A stretch of DNA of 40,507 bases from Paenirhodobacter enshiensis (GTDB taxonomy: Bacteria > Pseudomonadota > Alphaproteobacteria > Rhodobacterales > Rhodobacteraceae). The translations under genes and the position numbers were made by a program. The DNA lies in NCBI RefSeq assembly GCF_000740785.1, contig NZ_JFZB01000039.1, positions 1 through 40,507 on the forward strand. Direction: 5' to 3'. Positions 26,170 to 34,706 of this stretch are shown in pieces. How positions within the stretch are numbered: position 1 is the stretch's first letter; the number at the start of each line of letters is the position of its first letter. The notes under the pieces are model-generated. The model searched no databases, had not been told where the DNA came from, and saw nothing but the letters and a program-made list of their open reading frames with translations.

Positions 26170-27504
26170 TCAGTCCTTCGGCCCCTCGACCACATCGACA
26201 TCTGCCGCTGTGCGGATCTTGATGCCCTTTTCCTTTGCGTAGGCCTCGGAGGATTTCTCGATAATCGGGCGCAGCAAGGCCCAGTCGGGAGCGATCCAGT
26301 CAGAGACTACGTTCCACTTCTGCCCATCCCATTTCTGGAAGGTCACATAGCCATCGCCTTCGTGATTGTCCCATGTGACATTGATCGAATGGAACAGGTT
26401 CTCGGCCCCAAGTGCTTTGACCTGGTCGGGGTCGAGTTGCAGATGTTCTAACCCCCAGCGGATTTCATCTCCGGAAAGCGTGCGATGACCGAATTTCGCC
26501 TGCGCGATGCGCACCGCCTCGACGTTCAGGATGCCATTCACCACGCCAAGGTTGTAATAGACTGACCCGAGCCGAGAGGGATCGGCCAGATTGCCCTGTC
26601 CCTTGTCGTATATCCATTTCCGGATGTCCCTGAGCACCGGATAATCATGCCCCGAAGCCTGCGTCGTGAGCGCGGTATATCCGATTGCCGCATCGCCCGC
26701 CGGACGCACATCCTCTTCAGAGTTCGCCCAGACGTTGCCGATGATCTTCGATGTGGGGAAGCCATTGCGCTGCGCGGTGGTCAGGGCGACCGGGTTCATC
26801 ACCCCCCAGCCCCGCAGAATGACGTAATCGGGCCGTTCACGCCGGATTTGCAACCACTGGGCCTGTTGTTCGTTACCGGGATGGGGCACCTCGATCTACA
26901 CCAGCTTGAAGCCGTATTTCTGCGCAAGCAGTTCGTAAATCGGGATGGTCTCCTTGCCATAGGGCGAGCCGTGATAGAGCACGACGATCTTCTTGTCCCT
27001 CAGCTTGTCGAGGCCACCTTCCTTCTGTCCGATATAGTTAATGATCCCCGAACTTTCGGAATAGGGGTTCATCAGCAAAGGAAAGACATAGGGGAAGACC
27101 CGCCCGTCCGTCGTATCTGTGCGGCCATGGTCGATGGTGAGCAGCGGTACCTTGTCTTGCGTGATCCCGTCGATCATCGCATAGGCGATCCCCACCGACA
27201 GCGGATTCCATGCCGCGACGCCCGGATTGGATTTCAGCCGCTGATAGACCTCGACCCCCTTTTCGACCTCGTATTCGGTCTCGCCTTCCGAATAGGTCAG
27301 CTTGACCCCATTCACCCCGCCGTCTCTGGCATTGATCAGATTCAGATAGTCGATGAAGCCGCCAAAGAACCCGCTGCCCGGTGCCGCATATGGGCCGACG
27401 CGGAACGATTGCATCGGGAAATACTGTTCGTCCGCAAGCGCCGGGGCAGCCCCCAGCAGGCTCGCCGCCAGCAAGGCTGGGACGAAATGTTTCAGGAAAG
27501 TCAT
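26170..27504 (-). pseudogene. LivK-type periplasmic binding protein interrupted by one in-frame amber codon
   Basis: The gene starts at the ATG at 27504 (GGAG seven bases upstream) with a signal peptide, MTFLKHFVPALLAASLLG then AAPALA. The frame runs through YAAPGSGFFGGFIDYLNLIN and FPYVFPLLMNPYSESSGI to KYGFKLV, where TAG occurs at 26898-26896. The same frame continues without a shift: IEVPHPGNEQQAQWLQIRRE to VDVVEGPKD and a stop at 26170. Joined, the product would be ~444 residues, normal for this family. One base substitution (CAG or GAG to TAG) explains it. The N-terminal half alone (202 residues) would lack one lobe. A sequencing error or amber suppression would restore it. Confidence 0.85.
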
Positions 27505-27527
27505 ATCTATCTCCGTTATGTTATGGG

Positions 27528-28568
27528 TCAGTCCCGTCGCAAGGCCCTGCCCAGCCGGGCTCTGGCCCGGTCGAGGATGGCTACGAGCCCGTTTGGCTCG
27601 GCGATCAGAAAGAGGATGATGATCGCGCCAAGCACGATCTGTTCGATCAGTTTCAACACGCCCGCATCTATGACACCGCCGAAAAGCGCCGAGGATACCC
27701 GCGCAAGCAACAGCGGGAACACCACGATCAACGCAGCCCCCAGAAAGGCGCCACGGATCGTCGCAAGCCCACCGATGATGACGATGAAGAGGATCTGGAA
27801 CGAACGGTCCAGATTGAACCCTTCGGGCTCGATCGTGCGCAAATAGGCAAAGGACCACAGCACGCCTGCGACCCCGATGATGGCCGAGGAAATCGCAAAG
27901 GCGGCCAGTTTCGTGCGCAGGACCGGAACGCCGATCACCTTCGCCGCCGTTTCGTCGTCGCGCACTGCGTTCAGGTTGATGCCCTCCGGCCCCGAGACGA
28001 GCCGCCAGACCAGCACGGTGATCAGCGTCACCACGATCAGCGCAAAGAAATAGCGCCCCGCCGAGCTATCCAGATCGAGCCCCCAGAACGCGATCTTCGG
28101 GGCCGAGATCACCCCCGAGGCGCTGTCATTCGAAAACCAGCCGAACTTGTTGAGCGCCCATTGCACGAAGAACTGCGCCGCAAGGGTCGATACCGCCAGA
28201 TAGAACCCGCGCAACCTTAGACTGGGGAGGCCGAAGAACGTGCCGATCAGCGCCGATGTCGCTGCCGCAAGCCCCAAGGCGAGGGGCAAGGACACCCCAA
28301 GTCGCAGCTGGAAATTATAGGCCGCAAAGGCACCAACAGCCATGAACGCCGCCGATCCAAGCGATACCTGCCCGCCATACCCGGTGAGCAGGTTCAACCC
28401 GAGGCCCGCCAGAGACAGCGCCAGAAACGGCAGCAAGATCGCATCGAAGACATAGGGCGAGGCAAGCGCAGGCACCACGGCGAAGGCCACGATGAGCACC
28501 GCACCGATACCGAGCACCCGGCGCGACACGGGCGCAGGCCCGACCGGAAAATCCGCAACCGACGTCAT
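27528..28568 (-). CDS. livM: Branched-chain-type ABC transporter permease LivM
   Basis: 346 residues from the ATG at 28568, ending with the Arg-rich RARARLGRALRRD. Multiple hydrophobic helices; conserved LivM motifs LAGLGLNLLTGYGGQVSLG, LRGFYLAVSTLAAQFF and RDDETAAKVIGVPVLRTKLAAF. It forms half of the membrane channel with LivH, whose stop is four bases upstream. It precedes the broken livK by 23 bases. Confidence 0.9.
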   Translation of the reverse strand: MTSVADFPVGPAPVSRRVLGIGAVLIVAFAVVPALASPYVFDAILLPFLALSLAGLGLNLLTGYGGQVSLGSAAFMAVGAFAAYNFQLRLGVSLPLALGLAAATSALIGTFFGLPSLRLRGFYLAVSTLAAQFFVQWALNKFGWFSNDSASGVISAPKIAFWGLDLDSSAGRYFFALIVVTLITVLVWRLVSGPEGINLNAVRDDETAAKVIGVPVLRTKLAAFAISSAIIGVAGVLWSFAYLRTIEPEGFNLDRSFQILFIVIIGGLATIRGAFLGAALIVVFPLLLARVSSALFGGVIDAGVLKLIEQIVLGAIIILFLIAEPNGLVAILDRARARLGRALRRD

Positions 28569-28572
28569 CGGA

Positions 28573-29472
28573 TCAATACCTTTCCACGAGTTTGGTGCCA
28601 AAGAGGCCCGACGGGCGCACAAGCAACACCACAAGCGCCACGGCATAGGCGAACCAGCTTTCGATACCGCCGCCGACATACGGACCAAGATAGACCTCGG
28701 CGAGTTTCTCGCTTGCTCCGATCATAAGCCCGGCGACGATCGCTCCGAGGATCGAATCGAAGCCGCCAAGGACCAGAACCGGCAAAGCCTTCAGAACCAC
28801 AACGGAAAGCGAGAACTGCACCCCGAGGCGCGCCCCCCAGAGCAGCCCCGCGACAAGGGCGACGAAACCTGCCGCAGTCCAGACCGTGCTCCGGATCAGG
28901 TTCAGCCGCAGCCCCACCGCAGTCGCTGCGAATGTGTCGTCGGCCACGGCACGGAAACTCAGCCCCGTGCGGGTGAAGCGGAAGAACAGCGTCAGCGCCG
29001 CCACCATCGCCGCAGCGATCGCTGCCGCCGCAAGATCGAATTGCGAGACATAGATGCCGCCGAAGTCGATCGGTTCGTTCGAGATACCCAGATCGAGCCG
29101 GTGCACCTGCGTTCCCCAGATCAGCTGGGCCGCACCCTCGATGACATAGCTTAGCCCAAGCGTCGCCATGAACAGCACCATGGGCGAGCGGTTGGTCAAA
29201 GGCCGCAGCACGCTGCGCTCGATTGCGAAGCCAAGCATCGTCATCACCGCAAGGGTAAACACGATGGCAAGCCAGAACGGCACGCCACGTTCGATCAGGC
29301 TAACGAAGGTGAGTGCCGCGAACAGGACCATCGCGCCTTGGGCAAAGTTCAGCACCCCCGAAGTCTTGTAGATCAGCACGAAGCCGATCGCCACGAGCGC
29401 ATACATCACCCCCGACAACAGCCCGCCGACCGCGACCTCGACACCGAAGAGGAAATTGAGCCAGTCCATCAT
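28573..29472 (-). CDS. livH: Branched-chain-type ABC transporter permease LivH
   Basis: 299 residues. LivH motifs are clear: LLSGVMYALVAIGFVLIYKT then SGVLNFAQGAMVLFAAL, and FRAVADDTFAATAVGLRLN (ATPase-contact loop) followed by VLVLGGFDSILGAIVAGLMIG. It partners LivM in the inner membrane. The start at 29472 overlaps the livG stop at 29469, indicating coupling. Gene appears intact. Confidence 0.92.
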   Translation of the reverse strand: MMDWLNFLFGVEVAVGGLLSGVMYALVAIGFVLIYKTSGVLNFAQGAMVLFAALTFVSLIERGVPFWLAIVFTLAVMTMLGFAIERSVLRPLTNRSPMVLFMATLGLSYVIEGAAQLIWGTQVHRLDLGISNEPIDFGGIYVSQFDLAAAAIAAAMVAALTLFFRFTRTGLSFRAVADDTFAATAVGLRLNLIRSTVWTAAGFVALVAGLLWGARLGVQFSLSVVVLKALPVLVLGGFDSILGAIVAGLMIGASEKLAEVYLGPYVGGGIESWFAYAVALVVLLVRPSGLFGTKLVERY

Positions 29473-30347
29473 GCGGCCTCCGCGTCGGTGCCCAGATAGG
29501 CGCGGATGACATCGGGATCACGGCGCACCGCATCGGGCGTGCCGTCGGCGATCTTCATCCCGTAATCGAGCACCACGATCCGATCCGAAAGCCCCATCAC
29601 CACGCCGATGTCATGCTCGATCAAGATCACGGCGATCCCCAGATCGTCGCGCAGCGCCTGAATATGTCGCGCCATCGCGGCCTTCTCGGTCACGGTCAGG
29701 CCCGCCATCGGCTCGTCGAGCAGCAAAAGATGCGGCCAGGCCGCCAGAGCACGGGCGAGATCGACCTGCTTTTGCACCCCATAGGGCAGCGTCGACACCC
29801 GCCGATCCAAAAGCCCTGTCAGCCCAAGGAGCGCCGCGACCTCGTTCACCCGTGCCGTGACGCGGGCATTCTCGCGCCGCGCCTGCGGCAGGCCGAGGAT
29901 CTGCGCGCCAAGCGATACCTTGCGCCGGAAGGCAAGGCCCGAGGCGATGTTTTGCGCGACACTCAGGGCTGGGAACAATGCAAGGTTCTGGAATGTCCGC
30001 GCGACGCCAAGCCCTGCAAGCCGATGTGGGCGCAATCTGTGCAGCAGTCGGCCACCGATACGGATTTCGCCCGAACTTGCCGAATAAAGGCCACTGATGA
30101 CATTCATCAAGGACGACTTGCCCGCCCCGTTCGGGCCGATGATCGCACGGATCTCGCCCGGTCGGACATCGAAAGATACCGACTTCAGGGCATGGATGCC
30201 GCCAAAACGGAGACTGATATCCTTCAGCTCGAGGGGCAGAGGGGCCTCGGCTGAAAAAATGGGGGACGGGCTGTGTGATGTGGGCACGACGTCGGATCCA
30301 GCTCCCCCGAAGGGGGCCGTTGCCGCGCCTTGAATAAGGCTGGTCAA
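29469..30347 (-). CDS. livG: Branched-chain-type ABC transporter ATP-binding protein LivG
   Basis: 292 residues if read from the TTG at 30347, chosen because GGAG lies six bases upstream; a GTG at 30392 without clear RBS would add 15 residues. Walker [10 protein letters not shown], the LivG insert [16 protein letters not shown], signature [15 protein letters not shown], Walker [13 protein letters not shown] and [17 protein letters not shown]. About 40 residues precede the conserved [12 protein letters not shown] start, longer than typical LivG, so the true start may be further in. First gene of the leftward liv operon. Confidence 0.88.
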   Translation of the reverse strand: MTSLIQGAATAPFGGAGSDVVPTSHSPSPIFSAEAPLPLELKDISLRFGGIHALKSVSFDVRPGEIRAIIGPNGAGKSSLMNVISGLYSASSGEIRIGGRLLHRLRPHRLAGLGVARTFQNLALFPALSVAQNIASGLAFRRKVSLGAQILGLPQARRENARVTARVNEVAALLGLTGLLDRRVSTLPYGVQKQVDLARALAAWPHLLLLDEPMAGLTVTEKAAMARHIQALRDDLGIAVILIEHDIGVVMGLSDRIVVLDYGMKIADGTPDAVRRDPDVIRAYLGTDAEAA

Positions 30348-30644
30348 GGAAAACTCCGAAAACGGGCGGGCTGACCAGCGGGGGGCACCCACGTGCAGGT
30401 CAGACCCGGCAAGGGGATGGCGAAGGTCGTATCCGTCCTTTCACGAACAACACTCTCTGGCTCAGATCATGCTGGGCCAGAGGTCAATTCCCCATTCCAT
30501 ATTCAGCTTTCCAGAGAGGATGAAACCGTCGCGCCTTCGTCCCGCAAAAGGATTTCTGCTGCGGGGGCGAAAATTCATCTCTTTGCGAGAGCGTCTAAAG
30601 CATCGTTTCCCCGAGGTGGCTGGCTGGCGGCTCCTTCCGCTCCG
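30348..30644. other. Non-coding stretch upstream of livG
   Basis: No gene or clear repeat is seen. It is less G/C-rich than surrounding coding DNA and probably contains the liv promoter and leader, then the downstream side of the Na/Pi cotransporter scrap. No convincing -35/-10 pair was identified. Confidence 0.5.
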
Positions 30645-30800
30645 TCATTTTCCCTGAGCCGCAAGCGCCCGCAGCAGACTTTCGACCAGAAGCCCCTCGG
30701 CATCGAGGATCGTATGGACCACGGCGACCAGATGCGCATTGATCCGCTTCAGATCGCGCAGCATGTCGAGAAGCAGCTGGGAGGCGTTATCCGGCTCATT
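30645..30800 (-). pseudogene. 3' scrap of a Na/Pi-cotransporter family gene
   Basis: About 50 C-terminal residues: PDNASQLLLDMLRDLKRINA followed by HLVAVVHTILDAEGLLVESL and a natural stop at 30647-30645. RDLKRIN with a following HL..V motif is typical of the PhoU-like C-terminal domain of Na/Pi-cotransporters. The upstream gene is absent; the sequence joins directly to the IS256 transposase remnant at ~30800, so it looks truncated by insertion and later deletion. Confidence 0.6.
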
Positions 30801-31212
30801 CCTCGCACAAGCGGCTGACTTGGCTCTTCGAGATGCCGGCCCCGCCCATGGATTGAACAAGGTCATCCATGGCCCGGGTCGATACGCCGTGAACGTAGGC
30901 CTCCTGGATCACGGCTGTCAGTGCCTTCTCGACAGAGCGCCTCGGCTCAAGGAAAGACGGGAATTACGACCCGGTACGCAGGCGCGGGATGCGCAGCTCA
31001 ACGCTGCCCGCCCGGGTCTGCCAATCCCGGTCTCGGTATCTGTTGCGCTGCGCCAGCCGATCGCTGCTCTTCTCGCCGTAATCGGCACCAGTCTTGGCGC
31101 CGACCTCCAGCTCCATCAGGTGCTCGGCCGCGAAGCCGATCATCTCGCGCAGAAAGTCCGCGTCTGTGCTCTTCTCGACCAGCGCGCGCAGGTCCATCAT
31201 TGGTTTGGTCAT
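30796..31212 (-). pseudogene. IS256-family transposase remnant with internal stop, 3' truncated
   Basis: The N-terminal 82 codons are MTKPMMDLRALVEKSTDADF, DRLAQRNRYRDRDW and VELRIPRLRTGS, typical of IS256-family transposases. A TAA at 30966-30964 replaces the usual Tyr of [11 protein letters not shown]. The same frame continues [40 protein letters not shown] and [10 protein letters not shown] to a TGA at 30798-30796. All sequence after LCEE, including the DDE catalytic core, is gone. Upstream bases 31213-31350 probably are the remaining IS left end; no matching right end is present. Not mobile. Confidence 0.85.
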
Positions 31213-31395
31213 CGGGTGTCATCCTCGGTTCAGGTTGGTTCTCGCAACCCGACCCTACCGGGAAACCCGACGACCACCGCCAGCTACACCATCAACTGGG
31301 ACATCATCGTTGGGCCTTCCTGCGACAGGCGGCATCGCCGCAGGATAGAACGAGCATGATCCGTTGTCGGCCGGCTTGGAAACGGGGCGGCGGTG

Positions 31396-31420
31396 CACTA
31401 TGATTACACTAGACTACAAT
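31396..31420 (+). promoter_or_regulatory. Candidate promoter/operator of the parDE pair
   Basis: A -10-like TACAAT is at 31415-31420, with only a weak upstream -35. Two CACTA direct repeats at 31396-31400 and 31407-31411 are 11 bp apart, one helical turn, a spacing expected for binding of ribbon-helix-helix dimers. Autoregulation by the antitoxin is inferred. Confidence 0.4.
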
Positions 31421-31430
31421 GGAGCACACC

Positions 31431-31682
31431 ATGCCGCAGCGCGCTGCCTCAGAACCCATCACCATCCGCACGGCCAAGGTCTCGGAGATCGACGCCTTGG
31501 CGAGCGCGATGGATCGTTCCCGCAACTACATCGTCAATCAGGCTATCGAGCAGTATCTCGAAGCCAATGCGTGGCAGATGGAGCGGATCTCTGCGGGGAT
31601 CGAGGCGGCGCGGTCGGGCAAGGTGCAACCTGCCGAGGACGTCTTTGCCGGGATCGCAACAAAGCACGGCTGGCAACGGTGA
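31431..31682 (+). CDS. parD: Ribbon-helix-helix antitoxin, ParD/CopG type
   Basis: 83 residues from the ATG at 31431, selected because GGAG lies six bases upstream; ATG 31419 would add four residues. The ribbon-helix-helix is ITIRTAKVSEIDALASAMDR and SRNYIVNQAIEQYLEAN; the C-terminal part (QMERISAGIEAARSGKVQPA, then EDVFAGI) is the toxin-binding segment common in ParD-like proteins. It should neutralise the downstream ParE and repress the operon. The stop overlaps the toxin start by GTGA, translational coupling typical of parDE. The pair is isolated among IS remnants. Confidence 0.88.
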   Translation: MPQRAASEPITIRTAKVSEIDALASAMDRSRNYIVNQAIEQYLEANAWQMERISAGIEAARSGKVQPAEDVFAGIATKHGWQR

Positions 31683-32068
31683 AACGCCTTCTCATTGCCG
31701 AACCTGCCGCCCGCGACCTTGAAGAGATCGTGGACTATATCGCACTCGACAATCCCATTGCCGCCGAGAGCGTCTATCGGGGGATTGTGGGCGCGGCGCA
31801 GAAGTTGCCCCAGTTTCCGGCTCTGGGGCGCCCCGGACGCCATCCCGAAACGCGCGAGCTGAGTGTTTCGGGGCTGCCATATCTGATCGTCTATGAGGTC
31901 GGCGCCGAGGCGGTGACGATACTGGCGGTGTTCCATACCGCCCGCGATCTGGCGCAGGCCCTGCGCGAGCGGATGCACGGGGCTGATTTGTCCGAGCTGA
32001 TCGCGGACATCACGCCGGAAAGCCTTCACGGGAAAGTAGATTTCGATAAGCCGGGCGAAGAGCGCTGA
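31679..32068 (+). CDS. parE: ParE/RelE-type toxin with an added MazE-like C-terminal tail
   Basis: 129 residues from the GTG at 31679, overlapping parD. Residues 1-98 are a normal-length ParE: LLIAEPAARDLEEIVDYIAL, LPQFPALGRPGRHPETRELS, GLPYLIVYEVGAEAVTILAV and FHTARDLAQALRERM. ParE toxins inhibit DNA gyrase. Residues 99-129 (HGADLSELIADITPESLHG and KVDFDKPGEER) are foreign to ParE and resemble the toxin-neutralising tail of MazE/AbrB-type antitoxins (consensus-like LLxxITPENLHGEVDFGPPVGREVW in parts). An ATG at 31973 marks the junction. The fusion may have arisen by deletion between two toxin-antitoxin loci. Toxin activity with this tail is unknown. Confidence 0.82.
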   Translation: MKRLLIAEPAARDLEEIVDYIALDNPIAAESVYRGIVGAAQKLPQFPALGRPGRHPETRELSVSGLPYLIVYEVGAEAVTILAVFHTARDLAQALRERMHGADLSELIADITPESLHGKVDFDKPGEER

Positions 32069-32178
32069 CGTCCCCCGTCTTCACCAGCTTACCAAGTTCG
32101 GATCGTCTGCCGTGCGGTGTGCGGTCAGACGGTCATGCAGCTCCAACAGGTGCGCAGTGGTCGGACCGCAGGCTGGAC

Positions 32179-32871
32179 GGATCTGCAACGCGCGCCAAGA
32201 CCGACAGGATCGATGCCGAACTCATTGCCCATTTCCTGATCTTCAGGCCCGAGGCGGGACGAACACTTCCCGCAGAACATCTACGTCTTCTCAGGGCCTT
32301 GACCACCAGGCGGGCACAGATGGTCGAGATGCGAAAGCGACTCTTGGCGCAGATCCGCGCGCATCGGAAATCCGGAACTGCCGAGCTGTTCAAAGATATC
32401 GATCTGGAGCTGAAAGAACGGTTGGATGGAGCGATTGCCGAGCTAGAAAGCCGAATTTCAGAGCTCCTCGGTCGCGACAGCCGTCTTGCGGACACCGCGC
32501 GCATCCTTCGTTCCGTTCCCGGCATCGGACCGGTCGCCAGTTCAACGCTGATCGCCGAACTTCCCGAACTCGGCGTTCTCACCGGCGAAGAAGCTGCGGC
32601 GCTGACCGGTCTGGCGCCAGTGGCGCAGGACAGCGGAACGCTGCGCGGCAAGCGCGTCATCGCCGGTGGCAGGCGCGCCCTGCGGCATGTCCTGTTCCAG
32701 GCGGCATTGCTCGCCTCGCATCACAACCCGACGTTCAAAGCCTTCGCAGACCGGCTCCGTAAAGCCGGCAAGTCGCACAAGGTCATCGTCACGGCAGTCG
32801 CGCGCAAGCTCGTCATCATCGCCAATGCTCTGTGCAAAAGCCGGCGGGAATGGGAGCCCCGCCACCCCTGA
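32179..32871 (+). pseudogene. IS110-family transposase lacking its N-terminal catalytic part
   Basis: From ~32190 the frame reads AKTDRIDAELIAHFLIF, RAQMVEMRKRLLAQIRAHR, then the Transposase_20 domain IRSV-like RILRSVPGIGPVASSTLIAE, AAALTGLAPVAQDSGTLRGK and RRALRHVLFQAALLASHHNP. Intact IS110 enzymes have about 90 additional N-terminal residues carrying most of the DEDD RuvC-like active site; these are missing, and the upstream bases (32069-32178) give no matching sequence. The left end, where IS110 elements encode their bridge RNA, is also lost. The C-terminus and natural stop at 32871 are present. Immobile relic. Confidence 0.85.
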
Positions 32872-32965
32872 CAGATACAGTTGCTAGAGCGCGGCAGCCC
32901 CAGAACGTAACCACGAGCATGCGGTAACCAGCTCACGCATGAGAGCTTGCTCATCCTGCGTGGAG

Positions 32966-33529
32966 TCAGATGAGGATCCTCATCATCGCGTCACGGATCG
33001 CACCACGCAGCTCTTCGTCGGGGATGGAGACAAGCTGCTCCACGCCGAGCGCGTTGCGCTGGATCGCCGTGCCGAACAGCAGGCTGGTGGCGAGCATGAC
33101 CTGCAGCGTCCTCTCCGCCCCGAACTTGGCGATCATCCGGTCATGGAAGCGCTCGGCGCCGGCCTCGCGCAGGATGTCGCGGGTCTCGGCACTCGTGCAG
33201 GAGCGCAGGATCATGTCGATCGGCCCGGCCTCGTCGCTGGTGCGCGGACTTTCCATCGACAGCCGGTCGCACAGGCGGCGGATAACCTCTTCGCGGCTGA
33301 CCGGCTCGGCGAAAACCGCATCGAAATTGAACTGGGCATCCAGCGCCTGCCGGAACAACCCCACCTTGGAGCCGAAGGTGCGGTGTACGTAAGCCACATC
33401 GACCTGCGCATCCCCGGCGATGTCGCGCAGGCTGACCTCGGAAAACGGCTGTCGCGAGAAACGCAAGATCGCCACGTCGAGGATCCGCTGCCGGGCGGGA
33501 GTGTCGTCGTGACGAGGTTTGGTTGACAT
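32966..33529 (-). CDS. TetR-family transcriptional repressor of the adjacent efflux operon
   Basis: 187 residues from the ATG at 33529 (GGAG ten bases upstream). N-terminal TetR HTH: ILDVAILRFSRQPFSEVSLR then DIAGDAQVDVAYVHRTFGSK and VGLFRQALDAQF. The rest is a helical ligand domain without recognisable ligand signature. It is transcribed divergently from the HlyD-RbbA-YhhJ operon, whose control region contains an 18-bp palindrome. Repression of the efflux genes and release by an exported toxicant is the normal arrangement and is inferred here. Confidence 0.88.
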   Translation of the reverse strand: MSTKPRHDDTPARQRILDVAILRFSRQPFSEVSLRDIAGDAQVDVAYVHRTFGSKVGLFRQALDAQFNFDAVFAEPVSREEVIRRLCDRLSMESPRTSDEAGPIDMILRSCTSAETRDILREAGAERFHDRMIAKFGAERTLQVMLATSLLFGTAIQRNALGVEQLVSIPDEELRGAIRDAMMRILI

Positions 33530-33555
33530 CGGCCTGCTCCTGGCCACGGCCGGTC

Positions 33556-33595
33556 TGTCAACAAGTGTTGACACACGCTTCCGTGACCCTATGCT
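33556..33595 (+). promoter_or_regulatory. Efflux-operon promoter overlapped by TetR-type operator
   Basis: Perfect inverted repeat TGTCAACA-AG-TGTTGACA at 33556-33573. Its right arm contains a consensus -35 TTGACA (33568-33573); a -10-like TATGCT lies at 33590-33595 after 16 bases. A repressor bound to the palindrome would cover the -35 box. The left arm also carries TTGACA for the opposite strand, though no A/T-rich -10 follows it. Confidence 0.65.
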
Positions 33596-33638
33596 CCCAC
33601 CGGGAATTTCGGACATCGCATTAGCAGAGTTGCCCCTG

Positions 33639-34706
33639 ATGAAAAAGCTCGACGGAAAATGGATCTGGGCCGCGCTGGCCGTCGCGGCCTGCGGCGCGGG
33701 CTGGCTTGGCTGGCAGCGCCTGCACACGCCCGCCCTGCCCGCCGCGATCGCCTCTGGCAATGGCCGGATCGAGGCGACAGAAGTCGACATCTCGGCGCTG
33801 TCGGGGGGCAAGATCGCCGCGATCAAGGTGCGCGAGGGCGATTTCGTCCACCGTGGCGACGTGCTGGTGCAGATGGACGTGATCCAGCTTCAGGCCCAGA
33901 AGCGGCAGGCCGAGGCACAGTTGCGCCGTGCCCGGATCGGCGTGGACACCGCGGGGGCGCTTGTCGCGCAGGCCGAGGCTCAACTGCGTGCGAGCCTCGC
34001 CCAGGTCGATCAGGCACAGGCGGCGCTCGATGCGGCGGTGCTGCGGCGCAACCGCTCCGAACAGCTGGTGAAGACCAACACCCTGTCGCAGCAGACGCTC
34101 GACGACGACCGCGCGGGCGAACGTCAGGCCAGCGCCGGCCTCGCCTCGGCGCAGGCCTCGGTGGCGGCGGCAGAGGCCGGGGTCAGCTCGGCGAAGGCGC
34201 AGGTGGTCGATGCCGGGGCCGCGGTGGACGCGGCGCAGGCGACGATCGATTCCGTCGAATCCTCGCTGGACGATGCCACGCTGAAATCGCCGCGCGACGG
34301 GCGCGTGCAGTATCTGGTGGCACAGGAAGGTGAGGTCGTCTCCTCCGGCGGGCGGGTGCTCAACCTCGTCGATCTGGGCGATGTCTACATGACCTTCTTC
34401 CTGCCGACCTCGCAGGCGGGCAAGGTGCGGGCGGGCTCCGAGGTCCGGCTGGTGATGGATGCGGCCCCCGGCTACGTGCTGCCCGCGACGGTGTCCTATG
34501 TCGCCGACGTGGCGCAGTTCACGCCGAAGACGGTCGAGACCGCCGAGGAGCGCGAGAAGCTGATGTTCCGGGTCCGTGCCCGGATCGACCCGGCACTGCT
34601 GCGCGAATACATCGAATATGTGAAGACCGGCCTGCCGGGCATGGCCTATGTGCGGCTCGACCCGACGGTCGGGTGGCCCGCCGCGCTGGCGAATGTCGTG
34701 AAATGA
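33639..34706 (+). CDS. HlyD-family adaptor of an RbbA-type efflux system (YhiI-like)
   Basis: 355 residues. N-terminal membrane anchor [20 protein letters not shown], then a lipoyl half-motif [20 protein letters not shown], a long Ala/Gln-rich coiled coil (~65-230) and the matching half [20 protein letters not shown], followed by a beta-barrel. It joins the inner-membrane ABC transporter to the outer envelope. The start at 33639 is the first ATG aligned with the anchor; the RBS is weak (AGAG). Its stop overlaps the next gene by ATGA. Same order as E. coli yhiI-rbbA-yhhJ. Confidence 0.88.
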   Translation: MKKLDGKWIWAALAVAACGAGWLGWQRLHTPALPAAIASGNGRIEATEVDISALSGGKIAAIKVREGDFVHRGDVLVQMDVIQLQAQKRQAEAQLRRARIGVDTAGALVAQAEAQLRASLAQVDQAQAALDAAVLRRNRSEQLVKTNTLSQQTLDDDRAGERQASAGLASAQASVAAAEAGVSSAKAQVVDAGAAVDAAQATIDSVESSLDDATLKSPRDGRVQYLVAQEGEVVSSGGRVLNLVDLGDVYMTFFLPTSQAGKVRAGSEVRLVMDAAPGYVLPATVSYVADVAQFTPKTVETAEEREKLMFRVRARIDPALLREYIEYVKTGLPGMAYVRLDPTVGWPAALANVVK

